In this document: positions 16,273-25,419 of the stretch, piece after piece
Layout: each line of letters opens with the position of its first letter
Position numbering within the stretch: position 1 is the stretch's first letter
Assembly (NCBI RefSeq): GCF_041060425.1
Contig: NZ_JAULBC010000008.1
Coordinates: 310,001-374,000, forward strand
Reading direction: 5' to 3'
From: Danxiaibacter flavus
GTDB taxonomy: Bacteria; Bacteroidota; Bacteroidia; Chitinophagales; Chitinophagaceae
DNA length: 64,000 nucleotides
The notes under the pieces: model-generated
What the model saw: the letters and a program-made list of their open reading frames with translations, nothing else
Database searches by the model: none
What the model was told of the DNA's origin: nothing
Translations under genes and position numbers: made by a program

Positions 16273-16695
16273 TTAAAAGAATTTCTGCGTTTCCACGATC
16301 TTTCTTTGTACCATCATCTTTTTCACAAATAATTGTTCATTAGAGGTGATTCCCAAAAGGTCGCCGAGCGTTTCGATCAGGCGATCCTCCGAGGCATCCA
16401 GTTGCCCGTCACTTAAAAATAATTCCACACAATAGGAAAATAAAGCTGCTTCGTTTGCAGAGCTGATAGTTGTAATCAGATATTGCAAATACGCACGCTC
16501 GTCAGTTATGGTAGGTTTATAAGCTTTAAAGCGGACAACTTCATCTTTAAAATTGAGTGTTTCATGCATGCCCAGTGCGGCAAATTTTCCCGCAACGGAG
16601 TCCAGCTCACCCTCGGAGAAAACACCATCTTTAAAGCAGCAATACAAAAACAAATGGCATACAGCTGCGTCTTTTGATCCAATCTCTTTATACAT
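16273..16695 (-). CDS. TerB-like helical protein
   Basis: The product (140 residues from ATG 16695) is all-helical, with two halves carrying the acidic DG pattern of TerB-type domains: YCCFKDGVFSEGELDSVAGKF and ELFLSDGQLDASEDRLIETLGDLLGI. TerB domains bind metal ions and occur in envelope-stress and tellurite-resistance proteins. The assignment here is by motif only. No other ter genes are nearby. A frame extension to 16725 exists, but Met at 16695 starts the conserved part. Confidence 0.6.
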   Translation of the reverse strand: MYKEIGSKDAAVCHLFLYCCFKDGVFSEGELDSVAGKFAALGMHETLNFKDEVVRFKAYKPTITDERAYLQYLITTISSANEAALFSYCVELFLSDGQLDASEDRLIETLGDLLGITSNEQLFVKKMMVQRKIVETQKFF

Positions 16696-16785
16696 ACTAT
16701 TGAGTTTTTTGTTTCGATAAAACAATTTTGATGCCGGGGCGATTAGGGTCAGCCAGATTAATTGATAGTCGTCAGCGTTTTATTC

Positions 16786-16919
16786 AAGTACGATTTACGA
16801 AGTACGAAGTACTCAGCTTTTTGGCACGTTGTGTTTTATATACAGGTCGAAAAAACAAGATGCCTGTCGAGAAGGAACAAGTTTGAATTAAAGTACTTCG
16901 TACTTCGTAAATCGTACTT
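16786..16919. repeat. Perfect 28-base inverted repeat of AAGTACGATT/ACGAAGTACG words
   Basis: 16786-16813 is exactly complementary to 16892-16919, with a 78-base spacer. The arm itself is a stutter of ACGAAGTACG. Related words lie at 32066-32093. The spacer holds no recognisable gene. Confidence 0.9.
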
Positions 16920-17080
16920 TAAACACGTTGTATAACCCAGGAAGCGATGTTTGCTTCTTCTGCCTCCCCTCTTGCACTTACAAAAAATAATACGTAAATT
17001 TAAGAAAGACTGAGCATTACCTTTTCTGAAATCTCCGGCATTAGCTTCCCGATAGATTAATGTTAGCAATACATTAAATC

Positions 17081-20000
17081 ATGGCCAATACCAATAAATA
17101 CCCATTTAGAAGAAATCTGTATATTATCCTCACGCTTACGGGATTGGTTTGTCTTTTTATCGCATTGAATTACCTGGTGATTATTCCCCAGCAACAAGAC
17201 TGGTTCAACAAAAAGACGTTTCGCATACTGCAGGATCAGACAAATGATTTTTCGGAGATGATTGGAGGCTATGATACTTACTTCAGGAACTATGCTGATA
17301 CCCCCACCAGGAAGATTCAATGGAATGAATCTTTTACTAACCCTGCCTTATTTATGCAAACGCTCAAGGGTTCTTTTGATGGATACAACGCCCGTAAAAA
17401 AGATACAACACGGTTTTGGATTGAATTTGTGGCTGACTCAGTAAAGTTTTATAACAGCAGACATCCGAAAGATCCTTTCTTTAAAAGCTTGCACGATCTT
17501 ATTCAGCCCATTCAGTCAATGCACGAACGGATATTTGAGCATGTATTGCTGGTAAAGCACGATACTTTGGAAAAGGAAGAGATGTTGATCTATAAATCTC
17601 CGGGGTTGTCCATAGACTATGACTATATCAATCTCGATTCAAGCCTGAAAAAAGGCCCACTGCATCTTTCTTCCATTACGGATATCGTTGTTAACGGTGT
17701 GCCGTATAAGATGTTTCTATGTCCTTTTAAATTCAGGGATCAGTCCTTTATACTTGGCGGCTTATTGTCCACACGCATCTACAAGCAAAGTCTGACGGCT
17801 TCTTCATACCCTGTAATCATTACAATCGGATCACTGGTGATACTTATTATCATCAGTTTCCCATTTCTTAAAATTTATTTTTTAAGCAGGAGAGAGAATA
17901 TCAATATCACGGATGTGCGTACGCTTGTAGCAGCTTTTTTACTGGGGCCTTCTTTTTTTATTCTTTTGCTTGGCACAGGCTATATCTTCACGATGGGCGA
18001 TGAGCGCACAACCGAGTTACTTAGATCGTTGCATGCCTCCGTTCAGCGTAACTTTTACGCAGAGCTTGATTCTGTAGTAAAGCAAATGCGGGAGTTTGAC
18101 GCATTACTGGATACCTCCAGATTTTCGCAGAATGCAGATTCTTCTTCAATAGTTCGCTACAAGTCTATGGTTGACTACTGGAAGGAATATAAGAAGAGCA
18201 GAACTGGCAAGCGTACCTACTCGTTCGCTGACCTGTATTTTTATCCGTCTACGTACAAGAATATGGACGGTGTTACCTGGGCCGATTCCAACGGGCAAAT
18301 GATTGCAAAATGGAACTTTATTGATACTGCGTTTAGTTATCTTTCCCTGCGTGAGCGTCAATATTTCAAAGATGTGCGGGATGGCAATCTTATCGCTTTA
18401 CCCAATCACCCAACAAAAGATTCTTTTGCTATACAGCCTACCATTTCATGGGCTACGGGTGGTTATACCATTAATATATCTTCAAGAAGCAATGCTACTT
18501 TTAAAAATGCGAATGAGATACAAAGAGCCAAAATGATTCTGATCTCGGCCAACATGTACTCAGTCTTTAACCCTGTTACCCCTAAGGGGTTTGGATTTTG
18601 CATTGTTGACGGAAAAGGCAATACTGTTTTTCACTCCGAGTCTTCCCGCGCCATGCACGAAAATGTTTTAAAGGAAACTGATGGTAATGATGAGCTGGTT
18701 AAAGCAATACGGCACAAGGATTCTGTTTATATAGACAACATTACTTTGTATGGCCTTAGTGTTAAGATGATTGTAACGCCGATGAAGAATCTTCATTATT
18801 ATCTCATCAGTTATTATCAAAACAGGGAGCAGAATTTGTTTGTTTTTCATATTACTGCATTTACTTTCTTTTGCACGCTTGTACTGTTTGCGGCGTTTCT
18901 CGTATTTCTTCTTGCTTATTATCTTTCAGAAGCAAAACCTTCGCGTTTATTGTTTGAACCGGGCAATCCTGATTGGATGATGCCAAAACCATCCAAGTCC
19001 AATTATTACAAACAGTTGATTTTGTTTGAGCTGCTTTTGCTTGGTTTCGTAACGATACTTTTCCTGTTTGCCAAACAGTTTAATGCGCTTTCATTCACCC
19101 TTGTTGATGTTGCTATATTTCTGCCTTTTCTTACTATAACCGGATATTACATCATCAAGAACAACCTGAGTGAAGAGATGCCGGATCATACGTTGCGGTC
19201 TTTTTTTGTGCTCAATAAAAAAATACTCCTGTTTTACCTGTTTACATTGCTCATATTTCTTCTGTTGAGAAAGTATCTTATCGGATCGGGCAACTTAAAA
19301 AATATAGCAATTGCATCACTTATAAGTATCTGTCTGCTGGCATTTTTCTTTACTGCCATCTTTAAAAAAGATAAGCCGCAAAGTACAGTTCAGGACAAAA
19401 GCAACTATTTGCAATATTTTACTTTTGCTACTTTTTTGGCCGTGGTAATAATGAGTATAATACCAACGGCCGGCTTTATGTATTATGCTTTTAATAAGGA
19501 ACTTCCACTACAAATTAAAACCCGTCAACTTTACTTGTCGGAAAATATAGAAAGAAAAAGTCGTGAGGTTGATTACAATAGAAGAAAAAGAAAATGGAGT
19601 TTTATTACCCCCACCAATGATAGCTTTGCTATGGCTTATAATCGTTACCAGGATAGTCTGAAATATTCGTCCAGGTACGGCATCTATAGTGGCTCCGGCA
19701 AACTAAAAAGGGTTGCTTTTGATTCGTCAAAAAGAGATGTTGTTAATAATCGATTGTATAAACTGGTTACCAACTATTTGTTTCTTCCCTCAGATCACCT
19801 TGATTTTGTGAGCGACAGCCCATACTACTATTGTTGGTTTCAGGACACTTCTGGCGCTACTAACCTAAAGTATGCAATATATGATTCGCTGCATAGGGAC
19901 AATGCCATCCAGTTGACCAGCAGGTCTCCAAGATCCTTTGTGTTCTTCAATTTATTCAACACTGGCAGGGCATTCCTGGCATGGTTGTATTTAATAATCG

Positions 20001-20731
20001 GGCTACTCTTTGTTACCGTACATTTCTTTCTTATCAGATCGATGGCGAAAAAGATCTTTCTCCTCGGTTATTTTAGAAATTTTGAACCGGAATATGACTG
20101 GATGTATGAGCAGCTCAGCACCGATAAAAAAGTTGGCGATAAGGTGGTGATGCCAGCACAAACCAACATGAGCAGGCATAGTTTTGATCACTACGTGAAG
20201 AACATTATAGATGAAGAGGAAGCTGACATAGCAAACAGTGAGGATGGCTACGACAGTATACTTAAAAGGCAGTTTATGCTTGAGAAGAGTTACGACCGCC
20301 TTTGGAGTGAATGTTCAACAGAGGAGAAGTTTATTTTATATGATTACGCGCTGGATGGCTTTACCAACTACAAGAATACTGATTTTCTTTACAGGCTTTG
20401 CGTGAAGGGACTGCTGAGAATTAATGAAGATGGTCAGCTGCGCATTATTACTTACAGCTTCAGAAATTACCTGATTGCCAAAACAGGCACCGATGAAATA
20501 AACCGGCTGAAACAGGATATGAATATCGCTGGCACCTGGTCAAGCCTGAGAAATGTATTCTATTTCTTATTGTTTGGCATTGCTGTCTTCCTGATTGTAA
20601 CACAGCAGGAAGTTGTTACCACCAGGCTCCTCGTGATTATTCCAGCGCTGGCTACGTTACTGCCGCAGATTATTAAATTGTTTGATAGAGGAGGTACTAC
20701 AGTAAGTAGTGCCGATACAAAGAATAGCTAG
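17081..20731 (+). CDS. Large multi-pass membrane protein with extracytoplasmic sensor-like segments, unknown function
   Basis: The 1216-residue product alternates membrane helices and large soluble loops. There is one helix at about residues 12-33, then a loop of about 210 residues, then a pair of helices (about 247-305). A second loop of about 280 residues follows, whose end (GFGFCIVDGKGNTVFHSES, then LSVKMIVTPMKNLHYYLISYY) resembles Cache-type sensor folds. A block of six helices runs from about 588 to 800. A third loop of about 150 residues and another helix (about 965-990) come next. A cytoplasmic stretch includes LWSECSTEEKFILYDYALDGFTNYKN and then FRNYLIAKTG, which looks winged-helix-like, and a final helix pair. 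No kinase, cyclase, GGDEF or HAMP domain is visible. It stands alone, and its function is not assigned. Confidence 0.75.
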   Translation: MANTNKYPFRRNLYIILTLTGLVCLFIALNYLVIIPQQQDWFNKKTFRILQDQTNDFSEMIGGYDTYFRNYADTPTRKIQWNESFTNPALFMQTLKGSFDGYNARKKDTTRFWIEFVADSVKFYNSRHPKDPFFKSLHDLIQPIQSMHERIFEHVLLVKHDTLEKEEMLIYKSPGLSIDYDYINLDSSLKKGPLHLSSITDIVVNGVPYKMFLCPFKFRDQSFILGGLLSTRIYKQSLTASSYPVIITIGSLVILIIISFPFLKIYFLSRRENINITDVRTLVAAFLLGPSFFILLLGTGYIFTMGDERTTELLRSLHASVQRNFYAELDSVVKQMREFDALLDTSRFSQNADSSSIVRYKSMVDYWKEYKKSRTGKRTYSFADLYFYPSTYKNMDGVTWADSNGQMIAKWNFIDTAFSYLSLRERQYFKDVRDGNLIALPNHPTKDSFAIQPTISWATGGYTINISSRSNATFKNANEIQRAKMILISANMYSVFNPVTPKGFGFCIVDGKGNTVFHSESSRAMHENVLKETDGNDELVKAIRHKDSVYIDNITLYGLSVKMIVTPMKNLHYYLISYYQNREQNLFVFHITAFTFFCTLVLFAAFLVFLLAYYLSEAKPSRLLFEPGNPDWMMPKPSKSNYYKQLILFELLLLGFVTILFLFAKQFNALSFTLVDVAIFLPFLTITGYYIIKNNLSEEMPDHTLRSFFVLNKKILLFYLFTLLIFLLLRKYLIGSGNLKNIAIASLISICLLAFFFTAIFKKDKPQSTVQDKSNYLQYFTFATFLAVVIMSIIPTAGFMYYAFNKELPLQIKTRQLYLSENIERKSREVDYNRRKRKWSFITPTNDSFAMAYNRYQDSLKYSSRYGIYSGSGKLKRVAFDSSKRDVVNNRLYKLVTNYLFLPSDHLDFVSDSPYYYCWFQDTSGATNLKYAIYDSLHRDNAIQLTSRSPRSFVFFNLFNTGRAFLAWLYLIIGLLFVTVHFFLIRSMAKKIFLLGYFRNFEPEYDWMYEQLSTDKKVGDKVVMPAQTNMSRHSFDHYVKNIIDEEEADIANSEDGYDSILKRQFMLEKSYDRLWSECSTEEKFILYDYALDGFTNYKNTDFLYRLCVKGLLRINEDGQLRIITYSFRNYLIAKTGTDEINRLKQDMNIAGTWSSLRNVFYFLLFGIAVFLIVTQQEVVTTRLLVIIPALATLLPQIIKLFDRGGTTVSSADTKNS

Positions 20732-20741
20732 TTTTTGAGCT

Positions 20742-22169
20742 TTATATGGAGTTCCCATACTTTCTTTTAAAATAAAAATAAAACGGTACTCCCGTTGCTG
20801 TTAATGCCAGTCCAAGCAAGCTGTTGATTACAGGTGCTCTGCCTGCGTTGTAATTGCTTACCTCATTGTATATCGTTACCACAAAATAAAAAGCGGAAAA
20901 GGCTACAAAAACAATTGGTACATAAGGATATCCCCATACTTTGTATGAGCGTTGAGCTTCCGGCATTTTATGACGCAGCACGATTACGCCGTAGCCCAAA
21001 AATCCGTAGAAGATCCATGCAATAAAAACAAACATATCCATCAACATATCAAATGATCCCGACAACACAAACAGGGAGGAAATAATACATTGTAACCACA
21101 GCGAGGTTACAGGTGTTTTGTAACGGGGATGAACCGTTGCTACACTTTTGAAAAGCCTGCCCTCTGTTGCCATGGCGTAATTCAGGCGAGCGCACGGAAG
21201 CACATTTCCATTCACTCCACCTATTGTTGAGATCATAACAAGAACAGCAATAAAACCTCCACCCATGAAACCTGCAGCTTTTTCGTACGCATCTGTAGCA
21301 ACGTGCTGAGATAGCTTCATATCGTCAATCGGTAGCATATATAAATAAGCCTGGTTTGTAAAGATGTATGCGATAATGCAGATTGAAATGCCAATCAGCA
21401 AGCCTTTGGGTATATTCCTCGACGGGTTTTTTACTTCCCCCGCTGCATACCCGAGTACGATCCATCCGTCATATGCTGCCAGTGCGCCAGAGCAGGCTGC
21501 TATCATACCCGTGATGATCTCCCACCCGGAAAAATGCACTTCGGTTTTAGTTGTATAAAAATTGGATACATTTCCCTTGCCGGATAGAAAAATGCCTGTA
21601 ACAAGAAATGTGATAGCCAGCAATTTTATAATTGTAAAGAACACTTGTACGTAGGCTCCAGCTTTAACACTTCTGATATTGATAACTGTAAGCAGAAGGA
21701 TCAAAGCGATAGCAGATAATTTTACGCCAATGTTTTCCAGCCAGAAAAGTTTACCAATAAAGGGAATTGTTATGGCAAAAGAATGTTCGGTTGTTGCATC
21801 AAACCGGGGTAAATGAATAACGTAGTCTGAGTATTGTGCAAACAAAAACGCGATACCCGCAATCGACGCAGTGTTGATCACAATAAGTCCTGCCCAGCCA
21901 AATAAAAAGGAAAAAAAATCGCCGTACATATGCCTGAAGTAGACATACATCCCACCTGTCTCAGGAAACACAGAGCCGACTTCTGCATTGATCATTCCGC
22001 CGAAGATGCTTATAACACCCGTTATGAGCCATACCGCAAGAAGCAACAATGGCAGGTGAACCTGTGAAGCCATTATAGCAGGCTTCATAAAAATACTGCT
22101 GCCTATAATTGTGCCCGCAACCAGCGATATGCAGGACCATATTCCAAGCTTTCGTTCCAGTTGAGGCAC
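20742..22169 (-). CDS. APC-superfamily amino acid permease
   Basis: The 475-residue protein has about 12-13 hydrophobic segments and the APC signature at the N-terminus (GIWSCISLVAGTIIGSSIFMKP) in helix 1. GGMYVYFRHMYGDFFSFLFGW follows in helix 3, and GEVKNPSRNIPKGLLIG in the cytoplasmic loop. It should import an amino acid or related amine with protons or by exchange, at the inner membrane. It starts with GTG at 22169, only 15 bases after the stop of the Rieske gene, so the two are co-transcribed. Substrate is unknown. The 3' end is convergent with the large membrane protein gene, separated by 10 bases. Confidence 0.9.
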   Translation of the reverse strand: MPQLERKLGIWSCISLVAGTIIGSSIFMKPAIMASQVHLPLLLLAVWLITGVISIFGGMINAEVGSVFPETGGMYVYFRHMYGDFFSFLFGWAGLIVINTASIAGIAFLFAQYSDYVIHLPRFDATTEHSFAITIPFIGKLFWLENIGVKLSAIALILLLTVINIRSVKAGAYVQVFFTIIKLLAITFLVTGIFLSGKGNVSNFYTTKTEVHFSGWEIITGMIAACSGALAAYDGWIVLGYAAGEVKNPSRNIPKGLLIGISICIIAYIFTNQAYLYMLPIDDMKLSQHVATDAYEKAAGFMGGGFIAVLVMISTIGGVNGNVLPCARLNYAMATEGRLFKSVATVHPRYKTPVTSLWLQCIISSLFVLSGSFDMLMDMFVFIAWIFYGFLGYGVIVLRHKMPEAQRSYKVWGYPYVPIVFVAFSAFYFVVTIYNEVSNYNAGRAPVINSLLGLALTATGVPFYFYFKRKYGNSI

Positions 22170-22184
22170 AGTGTAATGTTTAGG

Positions 22185-23264
22185 TTAGATGAATTGCGCT
22201 ATGAGTGAGTGAAAATGATGTGTTCCCTGTTCTCTTGTTGCCGAATAACGTCCGTGCTCGTAAAATCTTGATCTGATTCCTTTCTGAACATTCTCCACTA
22301 CCTCCTCATCTTCATGCTCTACTGTGTCCAGCCCGCTTCCGGCGCCTGTTCCCAATTTGCTTTCATCATATACATAAGAGAGAAAAGATACTTTGCAGCT
22401 GCTTATTCCGGTGGGCTGCACGATGTTAAGGGAGAGTCCCCAGGGATAAAAATTAAACATCATGTTCGGGAATACCCAGAAATAATAAGCCGCAACTTCT
22501 TTTCCGTAATCCGGAGAAGTTTCAGGCAGTTCGAAACAGACATCGTCTTTTTTACCAATACCCAATTGCAGGTTGGAATACCGGAAAAGCTCCGTTGTAT
22601 ATTCCCCGAAATCAAGTACAGCATTCAGCCCCGAATGAACAAAAGGTATGTGAAACCCTTCCAGGTAGTTTTCACAATACAGGGCCCAATTGGCTTTTAC
22701 ATGATAGTCTTTTGAAAGATCGGCTCTAAAGACAAGCTTATCCATTGGCAGCCAGCTTACCCTTTCCATCATTTCGCGGAAAAGCTCAGCAGCGTCAATG
22801 CCGCTCCGTAAGCTTGTGAATAACAGTTTGCCCCACTTAAACAGCGGTAATGATGTAAGATTATCACAAGGTTCGGGAAAATTTTGAACCTCTTTGAATT
22901 CAGGCATAGAAAGAAAAGATCCATCCAGCAGGAATTGCCTTCCATGATATCTGCATCGCAACAGGTTAGCTTTTCCTGCTTCATAAGCTACAAGATTGCC
23001 GCGATGCGTGCAGACATTTGACAGGCAATGCATGTTGCCTTCTTTGTCTTTTGTGAGTACCAACGGTTCATCAAGATAGCCAGGAAGTAATGTAAAGGGG
23101 TGAATAGAGCCATGCTCGCCAATCATGCCTTCATCGCCGGCAAACTGCCACAACGGTGCGAAGATCTTTTCTTTAGCCTCCTCAAAATATTGCGGACCAG
23201 TATAGAATGTGGTGGACAACGTTTTTGCGCGGGTTATATCCGGATCTATATGGAAGCGCCTCAT
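22185..23264 (-). CDS. Rieske [2Fe-2S] non-heme iron oxygenase, alpha-subunit type
   Basis: The protein (359 residues from ATG 23264) has the Rieske cluster ligands Cys85/His87 and Cys104/His107. The catalytic mononuclear-iron domain follows, with CENYLEGFHIPFVH (Glu/Asn near 197-198, His205, His210). Enzymes of this type hydroxylate or demethylate aromatic or quaternary-amine substrates; the substrate is not apparent. No reductase or ferredoxin gene is adjacent, so electron donors must be encoded elsewhere. It is followed within 15 bases by the amino-acid permease gene and may process the compound that permease brings in. A TTG at 23270 is a weaker alternative start. Confidence 0.88.
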   Translation of the reverse strand: MRRFHIDPDITRAKTLSTTFYTGPQYFEEAKEKIFAPLWQFAGDEGMIGEHGSIHPFTLLPGYLDEPLVLTKDKEGNMHCLSNVCTHRGNLVAYEAGKANLLRCRYHGRQFLLDGSFLSMPEFKEVQNFPEPCDNLTSLPLFKWGKLLFTSLRSGIDAAELFREMMERVSWLPMDKLVFRADLSKDYHVKANWALYCENYLEGFHIPFVHSGLNAVLDFGEYTTELFRYSNLQLGIGKKDDVCFELPETSPDYGKEVAAYYFWVFPNMMFNFYPWGLSLNIVQPTGISSCKVSFLSYVYDESKLGTGAGSGLDTVEHEDEEVVENVQKGIRSRFYEHGRYSATREQGTHHFHSLIAQFI

Positions 23265-23287
23265 GAGCAATGTTTGTCTTGAAGATA

Positions 23288-23604
23288 GGCAGAAGATTTG
23301 GAGATTTGAAATTTGAGGATTTGAAATTTGAGATTTGAGATTTGAAATGATTCAGTTTGATTCGGTAGCCTTTGTGCAGGCAGCGTGATTGGTAAAATTT
23401 GAGATTTGAAGAAAAAAGGGTTACACAGAGAGCACAGAGAAGACACAGATGTGCACAGAGAGTGTGATTTGAAATTTGAGATTTGAAATTTTGGATCTGC
23501 GGTTCACTTGTCTCGTCCTGCTTTAAGTTTAATAACCAGATCTATTCGTGATTTTTGCACTGATCAACTTTGATAATCTCAAATCTCAAATTTCAAATCT
23601 CAAA
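23288..23604. repeat. GATTTGAAATTTGA word array with inverted copy and CACAGAG insert
   Basis: Stuttered GATTTGAAATTTGAG units fill about 23298-23350, with single copies near 23397 and 23463; the inverse CTCAAATCTCAAATTTC lies at about 23578-23604. Between them, 23419-23461 contains the CACAGAG words (ACACAGAGAGCACAGAG). There is no gene here. The same AAATTTGAGAT word recurs near 26969, 27290 and 27400. Confidence 0.8.
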
Positions 23605-23609
23605 TCGGT

Positions 23610-24071
23610 CTACGCCACTTCTTCCACTTCAACCGGTGGTTGCAGTTTTGTAGCGACGCCGATCCTGTTCCATGCGTTGATGGTGACAATTGCCATGATG
23701 ATCTCTGCAGTTGTTTGTTCGCCAAACAGTGCAATAGAGCGTTCATAAGCGTCATCACTTAATCCGTGTTGATGGATTAGTGTAATCTCTTCTGTCATCT
23801 GGAGCAGTAGCAATTCTTCTTCATTAAAGATATTTTCTGCTTCACGCCATGCGCTGATCAGGTATAACTTTTGTTCTGACATGCCTTTCTTCCTGGCATC
23901 TTTTGAATGCGAGTTTACACAATATGAACAACCATTGATCTGCGATGCACGGATCTTGATCAGTTCTTTGTATAAAGGGTCAATATTCACTTTTGCAGCT
24001 TCTTCATCCAGTGTAAACATTGCTTTATAGGCCGGTGGCTGAATTTTTCTTAGTGGAGTTCTTTGTTTCAT
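23610..24071 (-). CDS. Carboxymuconolactone decarboxylase/AhpD-family protein
   Basis: The 153-residue all-helical protein has the redox motif Cys48-x2-Cys51-x3-His55 (GCSYCVNSHSKDARKKG) of the AhpD-like branch. It also has the C-terminal EIIMAIVTINAWNRIGVATKL segment. Such proteins reduce peroxides through a thiol relay; true lactone decarboxylases lack the CxxC. It lies between the dehalogenase (93 bases upstream) and the Rieske gene. MocR-type regulators often sit near genes of this family, and one is found two genes upstream. The C-terminus runs close to the AAATTTGAG repeat but is not encoded by it. Confidence 0.88.
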   Translation of the reverse strand: MKQRTPLRKIQPPAYKAMFTLDEEAAKVNIDPLYKELIKIRASQINGCSYCVNSHSKDARKKGMSEQKLYLISAWREAENIFNEEELLLLQMTEEITLIHQHGLSDDAYERSIALFGEQTTAEIIMAIVTINAWNRIGVATKLQPPVEVEEVA

Positions 24072-24164
24072 CTTTTATTGGTTTTATTTATAGACTTTTG
24101 ATTCGGTTTCGTTTAGTTTCATGTCTGCATCAGCTCTGTGCAACTCTATGTAATTGTATTTCTA

Positions 24165-25100
24165 TTAACGTAAATAAGCTTCTTCCGTACAATCATTCAA
24201 TACAAACTCGCGAATGGCTACGCCTATCTCATGCGGCGAATCCTCCTGGATATAATGAATTCCTGCTACAGTCACTTCCCGCTGGTTGGGCCATTTTCTG
24301 CAAAACTCCAGTGCTGAACCAGTAAGCAGCGCGCCAGGTTCTGCGGAAATCAACAGCTTCGGAAACTTACTTTCAGAAAGCCATTCCCCATACTCTTCAA
24401 CTATCGTTACAATATTTCTCGGTTCTCCTTCTATGGGTAATTCACGGGGAAATACAAGCGCCGGCAGTCTATCTTTTTTATTTTTAAATGGTTCGCGGTA
24501 GGTATCCATTTCCTCCTTGCTTAATTGGCGGATAACACTTTTGGGTAACACCGTTTCTATAAAGAAATTCTGTTCAAAGATCATTTTTTCACCCTTGTCT
24601 GATCGCAGCATCCTGAAAATTGCGTCACGGCCGTTATGGAAATCTTTCCATAAGCGAGGCAGCACCAGCGCTTCCATGTAAGCAATTCCTTTTATCACTT
24701 CCTGGTTCCGGTAAGCATAATAAAAACCAAGCGCTGAACCCCAATCATGTAAAACCAATACAATGTTCTTGAGCCCTAATTGTCTAAACCATTCATCCAG
24801 GAATTTTGCATGCTCAGTGAAGGTGTAAGTGCCCGTGGGTGATTTGTCAGATCTGCCCATGCCGATCAGATCGGGTGCAAGACATCTGCGGTATTTACTC
24901 AGGTAGGGAATAATATTGCGCCATAAATAAGAAGACGTCGGATTGCCATGAAGAAAGACAACAGGCTCTCCTGCGCCCTCATCCACATAGCTCATCCGGC
25001 CGCCTCCAACATCTATCGTTTTGCGTCCGAAATTATCTTCAGCGCTAATCGGTTCCTCTATTTCTTCATCAATGAAAAACTGTTTAGTTGATGGTTTCAT
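24165..25100 (-). CDS. Haloalkane dehalogenase (alpha/beta hydrolase)
   Basis: This family hydrolyses a carbon-halogen bond of haloalkanes to give an alcohol and halide. The 311-residue product has FLHGNPTSSYLW near residue 50 (Asn53 halide ligand), nucleophile Asp119 and halide-binding Trp120 in LVLHDWGSALG, catalytic acid Glu143 in AYMEALVLPRL, and base His282 in AGIHYIQEDSPHEIG. The set Asp/His/Glu with Asn/Trp is that of the HLD-II subgroup (DhaA/LinB type). Many natural members have unknown natural substrates. It is the first gene after MocR in the minus-strand cluster. Confidence 0.88.
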   Translation of the reverse strand: MKPSTKQFFIDEEIEEPISAEDNFGRKTIDVGGGRMSYVDEGAGEPVVFLHGNPTSSYLWRNIIPYLSKYRRCLAPDLIGMGRSDKSPTGTYTFTEHAKFLDEWFRQLGLKNIVLVLHDWGSALGFYYAYRNQEVIKGIAYMEALVLPRLWKDFHNGRDAIFRMLRSDKGEKMIFEQNFFIETVLPKSVIRQLSKEEMDTYREPFKNKKDRLPALVFPRELPIEGEPRNIVTIVEEYGEWLSESKFPKLLISAEPGALLTGSALEFCRKWPNQREVTVAGIHYIQEDSPHEIGVAIREFVLNDCTEEAYLR

Positions 25101-25258
25101 AGCATTAGCTGTTATTGTGATAACAAAGCTAGCTATGGTTTAAAAGCATGTCTATATCCATTTTGTAAAAAGCGATAAGACCATTTAAGCTTAAAGCCTA
25201 AAGCCCAAAGCCTAAAACTGTTGTACGTTGTAAGTTATACGTTGAAGCCTGAGGAAAT

Positions 25259-25392
25259 GAACCACGAAGATACAAAGGGCACAAAGTGGCACGAAGATAG
25301 GTTGTTCTTTTCTAAAGCTTTGTGACCTTATACGCATTAGCGCTTTCCTTTAATTCTTTGTGCTCCTTAGTGCCCTTGGGTCTTTGTGGTTC
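25259..25392. repeat. MITE-like inverted repeat (family A), 134 bases
   Basis: The ends GAACCACGAAGATACAAAGGGCAC (left) and its imperfect inverse (right, ending CTTTGTGGTTC) enclose about 75 bases without a gene. The architecture matches the GxxExxY cassette at 44087-44593 but with no ORF. Just upstream, 25190-25245 holds AAAGCCTAAAGCCC and GTACGTTGTAAGTTATACGTTG words also seen near 46400 and 52505. Confidence 0.7.
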
Positions 25393-25419
25393 AAAAAAAA
25401 CTTTGTGCCCCTTTCTGTC

